From: Meiothermus cerbereus DSM 11376 | GTDB lineage: Bacteria; Deinococcota; Deinococci; Deinococcales; Thermaceae | Length of the DNA stretch: 64,000 bases | NCBI RefSeq assembly: GCF_000620065.1 | Contig: NZ_JHVI01000001.1 | Location: 1-64,000 of the forward strand | Direction of reading: 5' to 3' | In this document: one piece after another, positions 1-8,647 of the stretch | How the letters are laid out: every line of letters starts with the position of its first letter | Position numbering within the stretch: position 1 is the first letter of the stretch | Notes under the pieces: model-generated | Databases searched by the model: none | Told to the model about the DNA's origin: nothing | The model's input: the letters and a program-made list of their open reading frames with translations, nothing else | Made by a program: the position numbers and the translations under genes

Positions 1-318
1 TCAGGCGAACTTTAGGCTGGACGGTGCAGGTCATGCAGCGACCCGATGCCAACTTTCGCGGTATCTGGTGGCCCGATGAAAAACCCATCCCTGATGACTT
101 AGCCGAGGAGCTACTCAAGAAGACCCGAGGGCATCGTGGCTTTGTGGTCATCCCCAGGAGGTGGGTAGTGGAGCGCACCTTTGCCTGGCTAAGTTTCAAT
201 CGTAGGCTCAATCGGGACTACGAGTTCCTGCCCGAAACCTCAGAAACCTTTATCTACACGGCGATGATCCGACTTATGGTCAGAAGATTGGCTTCCTAGA
301 CGGTTTTAAGACAGTCTC
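1..318 (+). mobile_element. Right end of an IS5-family insertion sequence
   Basis: The window opens inside an IS. Its transposase stops at 299, and the next 20 bases (GACGGTTTTAAGACAGTCTC) look like the right terminal inverted repeat, ending near 318. The left end lies outside the window, so the inverted repeat and target duplication cannot be confirmed. Confidence 0.7.
3..299 (+). CDS. IS5-family DDE transposase, C-terminal part
   Basis: The frame is open from the left edge, so the true start lies upstream of the window. The visible 98 residues hold [11 protein letters not shown], then [13 protein letters not shown] and NRRLNRDYE. This is the pattern around the last catalytic glutamate (in VERTFAW) of IS5/IS427-type DDE transposases. 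The two aspartates of the triad would lie upstream. The C-terminus looks intact, so the copy may be complete. It could equally be a fragment of a two-ORF transposase, which this window cannot decide. Confidence 0.8.
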   Translation, partial: RRTLGWTVQVMQRPDANFRGIWWPDEKPIPDDLAEELLKKTRGHRGFVVIPRRWVVERTFAWLSFNRRLNRDYEFLPETSETFIYTAMIRLMVRRLAS

Positions 319-354
319 TTAGTTGCGCCTCACCCAAACGCGCTACCGCAAGAG

Positions 355-390
355 ATGCCTTTGATTTTTTCTGGGGCCCCCACCTGAAGC
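355..390. repeat. Dispersed repeat, copy 1 (inverse of 62370-62411)
   Basis: The stretch reading TTTTCTGGGGCCCCCACCTG and its flanks is, on the other strand, nearly the same as 62370-62411 (both contain GGGGGCCCCAGAAAAA followed by AATCAAAG). It lies between the IS end and the 3' end of the metacaspase gene, in a gap with no gene. Its function is unknown. Confidence 0.6.
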
Positions 391-463
391 TGCGCCAAGA
401 GCTGCCCCTGCATCCGGTTGGTTTTAACCTGCCCTAAACAGAAAGCTTCGGGTGGGGTTCATA

Positions 464-1708
464 TTACCGCGGCACCCCCTGAATCGCCCCCGCGCGCAAG
501 CGTTGCAAAAACCTCACCTCCGGCAAACGCCCAGCCAGATACTCGCTCAGGTCGGGGGCTGCTTTGCCGGTTTGAATCATGCGGAAGAGCACCCAAAGCT
601 GCTCCAGGCGAATCTTGCCTTCGCGCCGGAGCTTCCCTATTTTTTGCAGGCGCGCATCCACCGGCCCCAGGGGCGGAACGCCAGGAATGGCCCCCGCCTG
701 TACCAGGCTCACAAACTGACCGCTGGTCAGGTTACCCGAGAGGTACAGCAGCAAATCCTCGGGCTGAACCCTGCCCTCCACCCGCTCTACCAGTGCATCG
801 AACTGCTCGCCAGAGATGTGGCCGGCCAGTTTGAGGCCTGCCAGTCGGCTTTTGGCTACTGCAAGGGGGTTGAGTGCCAGGGTGTAATCGTCGGGGCCGT
901 AGAGCTGGGGGGTTTGCGGCGTGCCCTTGCGCTGGCTGAAGGCCTCGACCTGCACGGCTGCATAGCGATACGCCTCGCCAATGGTTACGTAGCCGTCTCC
1001 ATTTGCATCGGCCTTACCCGAAATGGCCTCGAGCAAATAAGCGGTAAAGATACCGCCACCCACCTCGGCATCTTCCCAGCTGGGCTGGGTGTCGGCGGAA
1101 GAGGCCAGCAGCACATTGGCCCCGTTCAGGTCTGGTTTTTGCGGCTTGGGAAAACTTTTGCGACCCGGCATGGCGAAGCTGCGCGAGCCAGCAAGGGATT
1201 GTCCGCTAAAGCACGCATCCACAATCAGGATCAGGCGGCCTTTACCCTGGCTGGCCTTCCGCACAAGCTCCTGCAGCCAATCCAGGGGTAGCCAGGTTTC
1301 CTCGTCGTTGATTTTGGCGTCGCTGGGCATCAGGGCGGCCTGCCCCAGCCGGCTCGGCATCCCGTGGCCGGAGTAGTAGACGATGAGCGTATCGCTTATC
1401 CCCATGCGGCGGGCCAGGCCTCGGAGCTCGGCCTCGATAGCAGTCTTGCTGGCCTCGGTGTCCAGCAGTACCCGTACCTTGCTGAGCTGCCCCTTGTTGG
1501 GGTCTCGCAGGGCCTGGGCCATTTTGCGAGCGTCACTCTCGGCATAGCTAAGGGGAGGCAGGCTGGGGGTATCGGGGTAGGGCCGGTAGTTGTTAATTCC
1601 GATGACCAGGGCGTAGGTTTCTGGTTTGGGCATAGGCTGGGCGACACCCAGAGCCAGCATCCCCAGCCCTACCAGCCAGGTTACAAACAGGCTCGAGTTA
1701 TGCGGCAT
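464..1708 (-). CDS. Secreted caspase-like (metacaspase, peptidase C14) protein
   Basis: Predicted 414 aa. A signal peptide (residues 1-24) is followed by a caspase p20-like fold: ALVIGINNY near 33, catalytic His in YYSGHG (H115), catalytic Cys in VDACFSG (C166). A calcium-loop-like stretch, DANGDGYVTIGEA (234-246), comes next, then a C-terminal region with a recurring AGAIxGVP motif. The start at 1708 is preferred over 1738 because GGAGGG lies 9 nt upstream and the signal peptide begins there. Caspase-like enzymes with this dyad usually cleave after Arg or Lys. Export implies an envelope target. It is divergent from the CHASE2/FecR pair and probably belongs with it. The substrate is unknown. 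Confidence 0.85.
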   Translation of the reverse strand: MPHNSSLFVTWLVGLGMLALGVAQPMPKPETYALVIGINNYRPYPDTPSLPPLSYAESDARKMAQALRDPNKGQLSKVRVLLDTEASKTAIEAELRGLARRMGISDTLIVYYSGHGMPSRLGQAALMPSDAKINDEETWLPLDWLQELVRKASQGKGRLILIVDACFSGQSLAGSRSFAMPGRKSFPKPQKPDLNGANVLLASSADTQPSWEDAEVGGGIFTAYLLEAISGKADANGDGYVTIGEAYRYAAVQVEAFSQRKGTPQTPQLYGPDDYTLALNPLAVAKSRLAGLKLAGHISGEQFDALVERVEGRVQPEDLLLYLSGNLTSGQFVSLVQAGAIPGVPPLGPVDARLQKIGKLRREGKIRLEQLWVLFRMIQTGKAAPDLSEYLAGRLPEVRFLQRLRAGAIQGVPR

Positions 1709-1940
1709 AAGCGCAACCCTCCAAATATGGGCCTTCACCCCTCATTCCTTCGGGTTAGAGAGAGATGAAAGCAAGCTAAGCAATGCGCGAGACGGTGTTA
1801 ATCCAGCGAAAAGGGCGGATTTGTAGTATATCATGGTACAAACCCTTTCTTCACTGGCTTTTTGCTGTCCCAAAGGGCACTACTCTTAGTGCATGGCTTT
1901 TGTTTTCATACTAGATGTTGCGTAATTGGGCTGTTTCCGT

Positions 1941-3314
1941 ATGAACCATTCGGGGCCTGGCATCCCAGCAGGAGCAGGCAGGGACAATGTGGATAAACCA
2001 ATACCCACCCCCCCACCACGCCGCACCATGTCGCCATACGTTGGCAAAGCCCTCTGGCGCACCGGCCTGGTGGTGCTGGTGATGCTGATTTCTTCTTACA
2101 TTCTGAACAATAACCTGTTGGGGCCCTTTAGCGCGTTTATAAAGGGGCCGCAGGGGGCCTCGCTCGACCGGCTGGCGCGGGTGGTGCACCGCTGGGGCTC
2201 GCCAGTTCCGGTACGGGATTTTCCACTGGTGGTTCTGCTGGAGCTCGAGCAGCAAAGCATTACCCAGCTTAGCCCCGGCAGCAATGTCTTCCACCGGGGC
2301 CAACTGGCCCGCATCACCCGAAAAATTCTGGGCTACCAGCCCAAGGGCATCTTCCTCGACTTTGACCTGCGCTACCCCAGCAACGAAGGAGGGGTACGCT
2401 CGGCAGGCGACCAACAGCTCCTGGCGCTATTCAGGGAGGTGCGAACACCCCTACTGCTGCCCGACCCGGTGGCGCTGGGCCAACCCCTGAGCCGTCTAAA
2501 CCCCTTCCTGCACACGGTGCAGGCCCAGGTTTTCTACGATAGCGACGGGCAAACCCGCAAAATCCCCCGCCCCCGTCCGGGCCAGCCGCTCGCGGCCTCG
2601 CTGGGCCTGTACTGCCTGGGCCTGGGCATAGATCTGCGCGACGGCCATCGCTGTCAGCAGTCGGTGGCGCCGGGAAACCCCCGCTCGGATGGCAAACGCA
2701 TCGTCTACCGCGAGATTCGGCGCTTTGCGGCCAACGCCACTGGAAGCCAGCTCTGGCCCAACCTGGTGGTGATAAGCGGGCTGGATTTCCTTAACGACGG
2801 GCTGGTGCAGTCCGAGGCAACCCAGGGGGCTTTGTTCCTGGTGGGGCGCACCTACCCCCAGGCCGACGACGTACACTTCACGGCAATGGGGCCGGTGCAG
2901 GGTATAGACATTCACGCCAATGCCCTCCTGACCCTGGCTACCTACCGCAGTTTTTCCGAAACCCTGGGCTGGGGGCCGGTGCTGTTGGTGGTGCCGCTGG
3001 TGGTGTTTGTGGCCCTGTGGCTCACCTACAGCATCACCGATGGCTGGCTTCGGGCCAGCCGCTTCCAGGGCTTTGTGCAGGCCCTCATCGAAACCGCTGT
3101 GGCGGCCTGGTTCTTGTTTTTTGCCGGGGTGCTGATCTTGCAGTACACCGGCCACTTTCTGGATTACCTGTATCCCATTGTGGCTTTTCAGATGGGGGCC
3201 TTGCTCCTCAAGCTATTTGCCGGAGGGAAAAAAGATGAAAACAAAGCCAGCGATAAAGGCCAGGAAGTGGCCGACAAGCTCAAGGAGGTTGTCCAGGGTA
3301 CCGGCGATGGTTAG
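1941..3314 (+). CDS. CHASE2-domain membrane sensor without an output domain
   Basis: About 457 aa. A short proline-rich N-terminus and one membrane helix (near residues 40-58) lead into an extracytoplasmic CHASE2 domain (about 70-330; YQPKGIFLDFDLRYP and the late VQGIDIHANALLTL segment are typical). Three C-terminal helices end in GGKKDENKASDKGQ and a short charged tail. CHASE2 normally senses external signals for an attached kinase, cyclase or protease; here no catalytic domain follows. ATG 1941 was chosen; TTG 1926 and ATG 2028 are alternatives. It overlaps the next gene by 8 nt, so the two are probably translated together. Confidence 0.8.
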   Translation: MNHSGPGIPAGAGRDNVDKPIPTPPPRRTMSPYVGKALWRTGLVVLVMLISSYILNNNLLGPFSAFIKGPQGASLDRLARVVHRWGSPVPVRDFPLVVLLELEQQSITQLSPGSNVFHRGQLARITRKILGYQPKGIFLDFDLRYPSNEGGVRSAGDQQLLALFREVRTPLLLPDPVALGQPLSRLNPFLHTVQAQVFYDSDGQTRKIPRPRPGQPLAASLGLYCLGLGIDLRDGHRCQQSVAPGNPRSDGKRIVYREIRRFAANATGSQLWPNLVVISGLDFLNDGLVQSEATQGALFLVGRTYPQADDVHFTAMGPVQGIDIHANALLTLATYRSFSETLGWGPVLLVVPLVVFVALWLTYSITDGWLRASRFQGFVQALIETAVAAWFLFFAGVLILQYTGHFLDYLYPIVAFQMGALLLKLFAGGKKDENKASDKGQEVADKLKEVVQGTGDG

Positions 3315-4089
3315 ATTCCTGCTTGCCCTAGTAGGTTTGGGCGCAGTGGGTCTGGCCGAACCGGCCCGCTTAGAACTCAGCGGCAAGGCCCGCCTCGAGC
3401 GCCCCGACCAGACGGTACAGACCTATACCCGCAGCAGTGGCCCAGCGCTGGTGCTCAACCTCGAGGTCGGCGACCGTCTGTGCGTCACCCAAGGCAAGGG
3501 CCGCCTCCAGTATGGGGTGCGGGCTTTTACCCTGGAAGCCAGGGGAGCTGCATGCTTCGAGGTAGCCCGGCCCCGGTCGCTCTGGCAGAGCCTGGTGGCC
3601 AGTTGCCAGGACCTTGGGGTCTGCAAAAAGCAGGCCGAAGCCGCCTTCGTCAAGGAGGCCAGAAGCCGGGGCCTGGAGGAAAACATCCCGGTGCTGTACC
3701 TGCCCACCGACTACCGGCTGGAAACGCTGTATCTGGTTGTGGCCGCCGGACAAACCCTGCGCCTACTCGAAAACCAGAAGGAACTCGCCCGAATTGACGC
3801 CAGCAGCGAGGAGTTTGCAATTCCCAGTATCGTGCTGCGCAAAGCCACACACCTCGAGGTCAGCAGTCGCTCGGGGGTGGTGGTGTACCGGGCCCCCGTG
3901 CGCTGGGTACACCTTTTTGCCCAGGTGGAAGCCGAAACACCCCGCGAGGCCGCGCTGGCCCTCTGGCTTACCAGCCATATCGGCTATGCCCCCGCTGCCT
4001 ACAGTTACCTACTGGCTGCGGGCGAGAGCGAGCTGGCCCGTATCCTGGCAGCCCAGATTCGCCAGGAGTTCCGGGGAAGTTACCGCTAA
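3307..4089 (+). CDS. Exported FecR-like protein coupled to the CHASE2 gene
   Basis: 260 aa with a signal peptide (MVRFLLALVGLGAVGLAEPA). Residues about 20-85 (SGKARLERPDQTVQTYT, then VLNLEVGDRLCVTQGKGRLQY and FTLEARGAACFEV) resemble the FecR beta domain that reads periplasmic signals. The rest is not recognised. Its start overlaps the end of the CHASE2 gene. FecR and CHASE2 proteins often occur with caspase-like or CHAT proteases in other bacteria, which supports a link with the divergent metacaspase. The FecR call rests on pattern only and is moderate; the gene itself is secure. Confidence 0.7.
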   Translation: MVRFLLALVGLGAVGLAEPARLELSGKARLERPDQTVQTYTRSSGPALVLNLEVGDRLCVTQGKGRLQYGVRAFTLEARGAACFEVARPRSLWQSLVASCQDLGVCKKQAEAAFVKEARSRGLEENIPVLYLPTDYRLETLYLVVAAGQTLRLLENQKELARIDASSEEFAIPSIVLRKATHLEVSSRSGVVVYRAPVRWVHLFAQVEAETPREAALALWLTSHIGYAPAAYSYLLAAGESELARILAAQIRQEFRGSYR

Positions 4090-4172
4090 ACCCTTTTGAA
4101 GGCGGTTCCAGGGCAGCCCCAGGAGGCCTTGCGGCCGGCAAAAACCCCCTGCAAACCCCCTAGCGTTTCTGA

Positions 4173-4178
4173 TACCAT
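4173..4178 (+). promoter_or_regulatory. Leaderless -10 box (TACCAT)
   Basis: TACCAT fits TANNNT and ends 7 nt before the ATG at 4186. There is no Shine-Dalgarno sequence. Confidence 0.5.
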
Positions 4179-4185
4179 ACTCGGC

Positions 4186-5163
4186 ATGGAGCTTGTGTTC
4201 AATCTGCTGCTGATTGCAGGCGGTATCGTTCTTTTGTACTTTGGGGGCGAGGCCCTGGTAAAAAACGCAGTGGTGTTGGCCCGCACCTGGGGCATCAGCA
4301 GCATGGTGGTGGGCCTGACGGTGGTGGCCTATGGCACCAGCAGCCCCGAGCTGGCCGCCAGCCTGGCCGCCGCACTTACGGGTAGCCCGGACGTTGCCAT
4401 CGGGAATGTGGTGGGTTCCAACATCCTGAACATCCTGCTCATCCTGGGGGTCACGGCCCTGCTAGCACCCATCCGGGCCCAGGCCCAGTTCATCAAGCGC
4501 GAGGTGCCCATCATGATTGGCGCATCATTGTTGCTGTTCGTGTTTATGTACACGGGTGAGCAGGTGGGCCGTTGGGAAGGGCTGGCATCGGTGGTGCTGC
4601 TGGGTCTGTACATCTGGTTTTTGTACCGCAGCAGCGCAGACGAGAACCCTGAGGTGCTTGATGAGTTCGACCAGGAGTATGGCCAACCCGTCCAAACAGG
4701 CTGGCGAACCTACGCGGGGTTAGTGCTGGGACTGGTGCTGCTGGGGGTAGGGGCCCGCCTCCTGACTATTGGGGCGGTGGAGCTGGCCCGGGCCTTCGGG
4801 GTTCCTGAGCTGGTGATCGGCCTGACCATCGTGGCGCTGGGCACCAGCCTACCAGAGGTGGCCGCCTCCATCACTGCGGCCCTGCGGCGCGAGCCGGACA
4901 TCGCCCTGGGCAACATCGTGGGCTCAAACGTGTTTAACATCCTGGGCATTCTGGGCCTTACCGCCCTGGTACAGCCCGTGGGCCTGCCCTGGGAGAGCAT
5001 CCAGCGCGATATGTGGACGATGCTGGCAGCCAGCGTGCTGCTATGGCCGTTTCTGGCTACCGGATACCGGCTGGGGCGCCGGGAGGGCGGCGTTTTTCTA
5101 GGGCTGTATGTGGCCTATGTGGCTTTTCTCATCAACAGCGCCTCTCAACACGGCGCGGGTTGA
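4186..5163 (+). CDS. Calcium/sodium (CaCA-family, YrbG-like) antiporter
   Basis: 325 aa, the usual size for prokaryotic CaCA exchangers. The two inverted alpha repeats are clear: GTSSPELAASLAAAL then GNVVGSNILNILLILG (N-half), and GTSLPEVAASITAAL then GNIVGSNVFNILGILG (C-half), with the conserved Glu and Asn residues that bind the cation. About ten membrane segments. A charged loop (SSADENPEVLDEFDQEYG) separates the halves. ATG 4186 sits 7 nt after a -10 box, so the message is probably leaderless. The last 19 nt overlap the convergent holA gene. Confidence 0.9.
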   Translation: MELVFNLLLIAGGIVLLYFGGEALVKNAVVLARTWGISSMVVGLTVVAYGTSSPELAASLAAALTGSPDVAIGNVVGSNILNILLILGVTALLAPIRAQAQFIKREVPIMIGASLLLFVFMYTGEQVGRWEGLASVVLLGLYIWFLYRSSADENPEVLDEFDQEYGQPVQTGWRTYAGLVLGLVLLGVGARLLTIGAVELARAFGVPELVIGLTIVALGTSLPEVAASITAALRREPDIALGNIVGSNVFNILGILGLTALVQPVGLPWESIQRDMWTMLAASVLLWPFLATGYRLGRREGGVFLGLYVAYVAFLINSASQHGAG

Positions 5164-6083
5164 TGCGCCTGGGCCAGCATGACGATGGCCCGCTCCAAAG
5201 CCAGGCGCATGTCCTTGCCGGTTTTAGCGGCTTCCTCGGCCTCTATCAGGATTTCCAGGGCTCGCGTAATGGCCTCGCCGGACATTCTCTTGGCCAGCAG
5301 CAGGGTTTGTTTGGCCGCGTAGGGGTGCATGCTCAGGGCGCTGGCGGCCATCCCCTCCCCCATCATGGGATCGTCTTGTAGCAAGGCCCAGGCTTTGGCG
5401 ACCCGCACATACTGCCAGGAAAGCGCGCCCAGTATGCGCAAGGGGTCTTCGCCCCGCTCCAGGAGATCGCGGGCGTACTTGAAGGCCTGGGTGGGTTTGC
5501 CCTCGGTGGTCGAACGCACCAGGTCAAAACCAGAGATGGGGGTATCCAACGCTGCCAGCGCTTGCACTTTCTCGAGGGTAATGGGGGGTGATACAAGACA
5601 CAGCTTCCTGAGTTCCTGGTCGAGGGCTTCCAACCCCATAGCGGGGTTCTCGGCGCTGCCTTTCCCCCCCACCAGACCCGCCAGGTACGAAGCAATGGCC
5701 CCCGGTAGCTTCAGGTCGTAGTAGCGGGCCCGGTTCACCACCCAGTTGGTCATTTCCTTGGGGCCCGGGGTGGGGTGGTCACGCCGGGTGGCCTTTTCGG
5801 CGTACCACTTGCTGCGAGCCGCCGTAGGCCGGGGGTCGAGCAGCAGCACCACCGCATCGGGCGGCACGCTCTCCAGCACTTCCTTGAGGGGCTTCCATTC
5901 GGCCTCGGTAAGGTCGCGCAGATCCACCAGAGCCCCGCCAGGGCCAAACAGCCCGCCGCTGGCCTCCTGAGCTATCAGGGCTGGCTCAGGGGGCATCAGG
6001 CGTGGGGGTAGGCCCTGCAAACCTGCCTCTTGCAGCAGGGCTTCCCTGGCCAGAAAGCTGTCTCCGGTAAAGACCTGAATCAT
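5145..6083 (-). CDS. holA: DNA polymerase III delta subunit
   Basis: 312 aa, matching Thermus-type delta subunits of the clamp loader. Delta opens the beta sliding clamp within the DnaX-delta-delta' complex. The N-terminal part (MIQVFTGDSFLAREALLQEA) has the divergent AAA+ fold without a working Walker A, as expected for delta. The middle contains LEALDQELRKLCL and ISGFDLVRSTTEGK, and the C-terminal collar domain carries LERGEDPLRILGALSWQYV. It is a single gene, convergent with the antiporter. The fold is divergent across bacteria, but this pattern is characteristic. Confidence 0.88.
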   Translation of the reverse strand: MIQVFTGDSFLAREALLQEAGLQGLPPRLMPPEPALIAQEASGGLFGPGGALVDLRDLTEAEWKPLKEVLESVPPDAVVLLLDPRPTAARSKWYAEKATRRDHPTPGPKEMTNWVVNRARYYDLKLPGAIASYLAGLVGGKGSAENPAMGLEALDQELRKLCLVSPPITLEKVQALAALDTPISGFDLVRSTTEGKPTQAFKYARDLLERGEDPLRILGALSWQYVRVAKAWALLQDDPMMGEGMAASALSMHPYAAKQTLLLAKRMSGEAITRALEILIEAEEAAKTGKDMRLALERAIVMLAQAHQPAPC

Positions 6084-6221
6084 CTACCAGGGCAGAATAC
6101 CAGAACCACTCCTGGCAATAAAATACGCTGCACGACCTGCAGCGTATTGGTGCGAACCGCGACGGTAGCGTACTCTGCGCCATCATACGCAGATGAGGGT
6201 ATACGCTGGATGCGTCGAACG

Positions 6222-6905
6222 CTACTTGGTACAGTCCAGCTTGAAGCGTAAGCTGGGCGCGGGGGTAGAGTAGCTAACCCCCAGGTCGCGCTGTAACCTG
6301 CTGGGGTCAATTTCCAGCAGCAGCTTGGTGGGGGCTTCGGCTTTCGCAGTGTCGAACTTGATTTGATAGATTACGGCTGCGCCTTGGGCAATTTGCTTGT
6401 AGCGCAGCTCGCCCTCGTACTCGCGGCTGAGTGCGCTGGCATTGATGTTGGTAGTGCTACCATCAGCAAAAACCAGGCTCAGGCCCGACGAATCGCGCAC
6501 CCCGGTCTGGCCCGGCTCGAGCGTCCGATTTGTGCCGTTGCGCATCTCGAGGGTTACTCCCCAGCCCTTTAGCCCGAAGACTTCGATGGCCTCAACTTTG
6601 GTGACCCGGGCCCGCCAGATGCCGTTGAACAGCCACTCGTTCAGGCAGCCCTCGAGGCTGGCCCGCTGGTTGGCCCCTCCGGCAGCCTGGTTGCTCAGAT
6701 TGAGGGTACTCCCAGATAGGCTGGTGGTGATACCCAGTGCCTGTAAGGCGCTCACCGGCACGTAGCTTTGCCCATTCACCACGATGGCTTTGGCGTTGCT
6801 GGCCTGACCGTTGATGACCAGGTTGAGCTGCCGCTGTACGGCCTGGGCCAAAACCAGACCCAGTACCGCTACCATCAACCACGCAAGTAGTTTTTTCGCA
6901 TTCAT
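6222..6905 (-). CDS. Secreted protein with copper-amine-oxidase-N-like domain
   Basis: 227 aa with a signal peptide (to about LAQAVQ). Residues 30-75 (LVINGQASNAKAIVVNGQSYVPVSALQALGI in pattern) match the small stalk-like domain seen at the N-terminus of copper amine oxidases and of many thermophile envelope proteins. The C-terminal 140 residues form a predicted beta-rich domain with one Cys pair (C88, C225 approximately). It is the last gene of the SARP-led minus-strand run, 7 nt after the preceding gene. Substrate or partner unknown. Confidence 0.65.
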   Translation of the reverse strand: MNAKKLLAWLMVAVLGLVLAQAVQRQLNLVINGQASNAKAIVVNGQSYVPVSALQALGITTSLSGSTLNLSNQAAGGANQRASLEGCLNEWLFNGIWRARVTKVEAIEVFGLKGWGVTLEMRNGTNRTLEPGQTGVRDSSGLSLVFADGSTTNINASALSREYEGELRYKQIAQGAAVIYQIKFDTAKAEAPTKLLLEIDPSRLQRDLGVSYSTPAPSLRFKLDCTK

Positions 6906-6912
6906 ACAACAC

Positions 6913-7488
6913 CTATGGGTTTTGCACTTCCCCCATTGCCGTCAGGTAGGTCGCACTGAGGGTGCGTTTGGAAACTGTGCCTTGCACACCGCTATTCTCC
7001 TCGGCGATCAGGTAAAAGGTTTTGGGGCCAGCGCTGTCTACAGGAAACACCCGCTCGCTGCTAACGATGTAGCTGTAGTTCCACGCGGGCAACCCTGCGG
7101 GCAGCGAGATGCGCTTGTCCTGGTCGGGGCGGATGGTGTCGGGGGCATTGGTCACAGCCACTGTGAAGGTCGCGCTGCTGAGGCCGCTGTATTCAATGTT
7201 GAGTTGGGCGCTGGCGCTGACCTTGACGAACCCTGGCCCCGGTACGTTGATGCTCACGCTGGCCACGGCGGGGGTGGCGGCAGTTATGGCAACGGCCTCG
7301 GCAGCGGCGGTCTGGGCCACGCCGGGCAAAGCGTTGTTGAGCGCAGCAAAGTTGGCGTTAACCTCGGCAGCCCGGATGGGGCTGCCGGCGCTGAAGGTGT
7401 GCGGCAGGCTGATACCCGCCAGCGCACCCGCGCCAAGCAGCCCCAGGGCCAGGGCAAAAACAAGGTTACGAAGTTCTTTGGGGTTCAT
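6913..7488 (-). CDS. Secreted protein sharing the SPIRAAEVNANF motif
   Basis: 191 aa. A signal peptide is followed at about residues 32-48 by FSAGSPIRAAEVNANF, then an alanine-rich stretch and a beta-rich C-terminal domain. The next gene upstream has FTAGSPIRASEVNSNF at the same place after its own signal peptide, so the two share an N-terminal module. The ATG overlaps the stop of that gene (ATGA), so the pair is translationally coupled. No enzymatic motif is seen; a surface structural role is inferred. Confidence 0.65.
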   Translation of the reverse strand: MNPKELRNLVFALALGLLGAGALAGISLPHTFSAGSPIRAAEVNANFAALNNALPGVAQTAAAEAVAITAATPAVASVSINVPGPGFVKVSASAQLNIEYSGLSSATFTVAVTNAPDTIRPDQDKRISLPAGLPAWNYSYIVSSERVFPVDSAGPKTFYLIAEENSGVQGTVSKRTLSATYLTAMGEVQNP

Positions 7489-8480
7489 GGTACCTTCTTA
7501 ATCACCAAGACATTGAACTTGGCCCCAAAGGGCATATTGTTCCCATCGGCGCGGAAGATGAGCCAGCGCCCGGAGCCACTATCGTAGTAGACGCCAATGG
7601 GCGCGGTGATAAGGGGGTCAGTTGCGCTGATGACGTAGGTAACGACGAGCATGGCGTTGGGGTCGCCGTTGGTCATGGGGTTATCTATGATGGTACGGCT
7701 GGCGTCGACGTTGGTGGGAGTGGCGGTGTGGAGGAAGGCCGGTGCGTTGCCTCTTACCCCGATGCTGCCATCAATTAGTAAAGCGGTGCCCGCAAGAGAA
7801 GCCTTGGCCGAAACCCCAGCTCCAGGTCCAGCTTGGGACTCCCCTTCAACGCCTATGCCACTGTTACTGGAGATCCCCCGCACCCCCCAGCCCGTTCCTG
7901 GTACTCTTCCCAGCACCCCTGCTCCGAAATTGCCCTGCGCTTCGCCAGCGACCCCAACACCACTCCCGTCGGAGACTCCCCTCACCCCGTAGCCGGTCCC
8001 TGGGGTCTGCCCCAACACCCCCACACCCCCGCTGGTCTGCGTTTCTCCAAAAACCCCCACACCGGCTCCGATGGCGACGCCCCTTACCCCATAGCCCGTA
8101 GTGGCGACCTCGCCCTGGATGCCGGTGCTGTTGGTGGCTTCGTTGCGAACCTTGAAACCCGGTGCGGCGGCGTTGTTACCCGTAAGGTTGGCCCCAAAGG
8201 CCGCCCCGCCCGTCGCATCGCCCCAGACCAGGTTACCGCCCTGGGCCGTGAGCACCTTGCCATCCCCGATGGTTCCCCCAATCGCCAGGCGGCTGACCCC
8301 TACCGGCTGCTCGAGGGCCTGGATGGCGGTACGCAGAGTGGTGAAGTTGCTATTCACCTCGCTGGCCCTAATCGGCGAACCCGCCGTGAAGTCGGTCAGA
8401 GCCCCTACGCTGAGGCCCCACAGCCCCGCTGCCACACAACCTGCGCCCAGGGTAAAAAAGAAGAGGTTTTTTCCACGCAT
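7485..8480 (-). CDS. Secreted glycine-rich repeat protein
   Basis: 331 aa from ATG 8480, chosen because AAGGAG lies just upstream and a signal peptide begins there; the frame also runs open to 8609. After FTAGSPIRASEVNSNF (near 32-47) the centre (about 135-235) holds three repeats of about 33 residues, each with GYGVRGV or GWGVRGI, then GVGVxGE and GAGVLG-like steps. Such runs form regular beta structures in phage tail and surface proteins. It overlaps the next gene by 4 nt. Probably a surface-exposed structural protein; no homologue is named. Confidence 0.7.
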   Translation of the reverse strand: MRGKNLFFFTLGAGCVAAGLWGLSVGALTDFTAGSPIRASEVNSNFTTLRTAIQALEQPVGVSRLAIGGTIGDGKVLTAQGGNLVWGDATGGAAFGANLTGNNAAAPGFKVRNEATNSTGIQGEVATTGYGVRGVAIGAGVGVFGETQTSGGVGVLGQTPGTGYGVRGVSDGSGVGVAGEAQGNFGAGVLGRVPGTGWGVRGISSNSGIGVEGESQAGPGAGVSAKASLAGTALLIDGSIGVRGNAPAFLHTATPTNVDASRTIIDNPMTNGDPNAMLVVTYVISATDPLITAPIGVYYDSGSGRWLIFRADGNNMPFGAKFNVLVIKKVP

Positions 8481-8490
8481 AATTGCTCCT

Positions 8491-8622
8491 TTATTGCCAA
8501 GTGGCCGAGTCCCAATTGCTTCGATCCCACACCCCAGCGCTGCTGCTACCGCCACCACCCCCACAGGCGGCCAGCAATACCAGTAGTAGAGCCAGGGCCA
8601 GCTTCCCAAGGTTTCTTCTCAT
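8491..8622 (-). CDS. Small lipoprotein (43 aa)
   Basis: The frame is open from 8727, but ATG 8622 is supported by AAGGAG at the right spacing. It gives MRRNLGKLALALLLVLLAAC followed by GGGGGSSSAG: a textbook signal peptide with lipobox LAAC and a short glycine/serine linker. The mature part is only about 24 residues and ends DRSNWDSATWQ. It sits 10 nt before the repeat protein gene, in the same run. Possibly a surface anchor or small assembly factor for its neighbours. Confidence 0.6.
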   Translation of the reverse strand: MRRNLGKLALALLLVLLAACGGGGGSSSAGVWDRSNWDSATWQ

Positions 8623-8647
8623 GCTCACACTCCTTGTGGAAGAGGGG

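Noticed and set aside
7785-8085. CRISPR-like regular repeats
   Set aside because: The repeats are in frame, diverged and code for GYGVRG units. There are no unique spacers between identical repeats.
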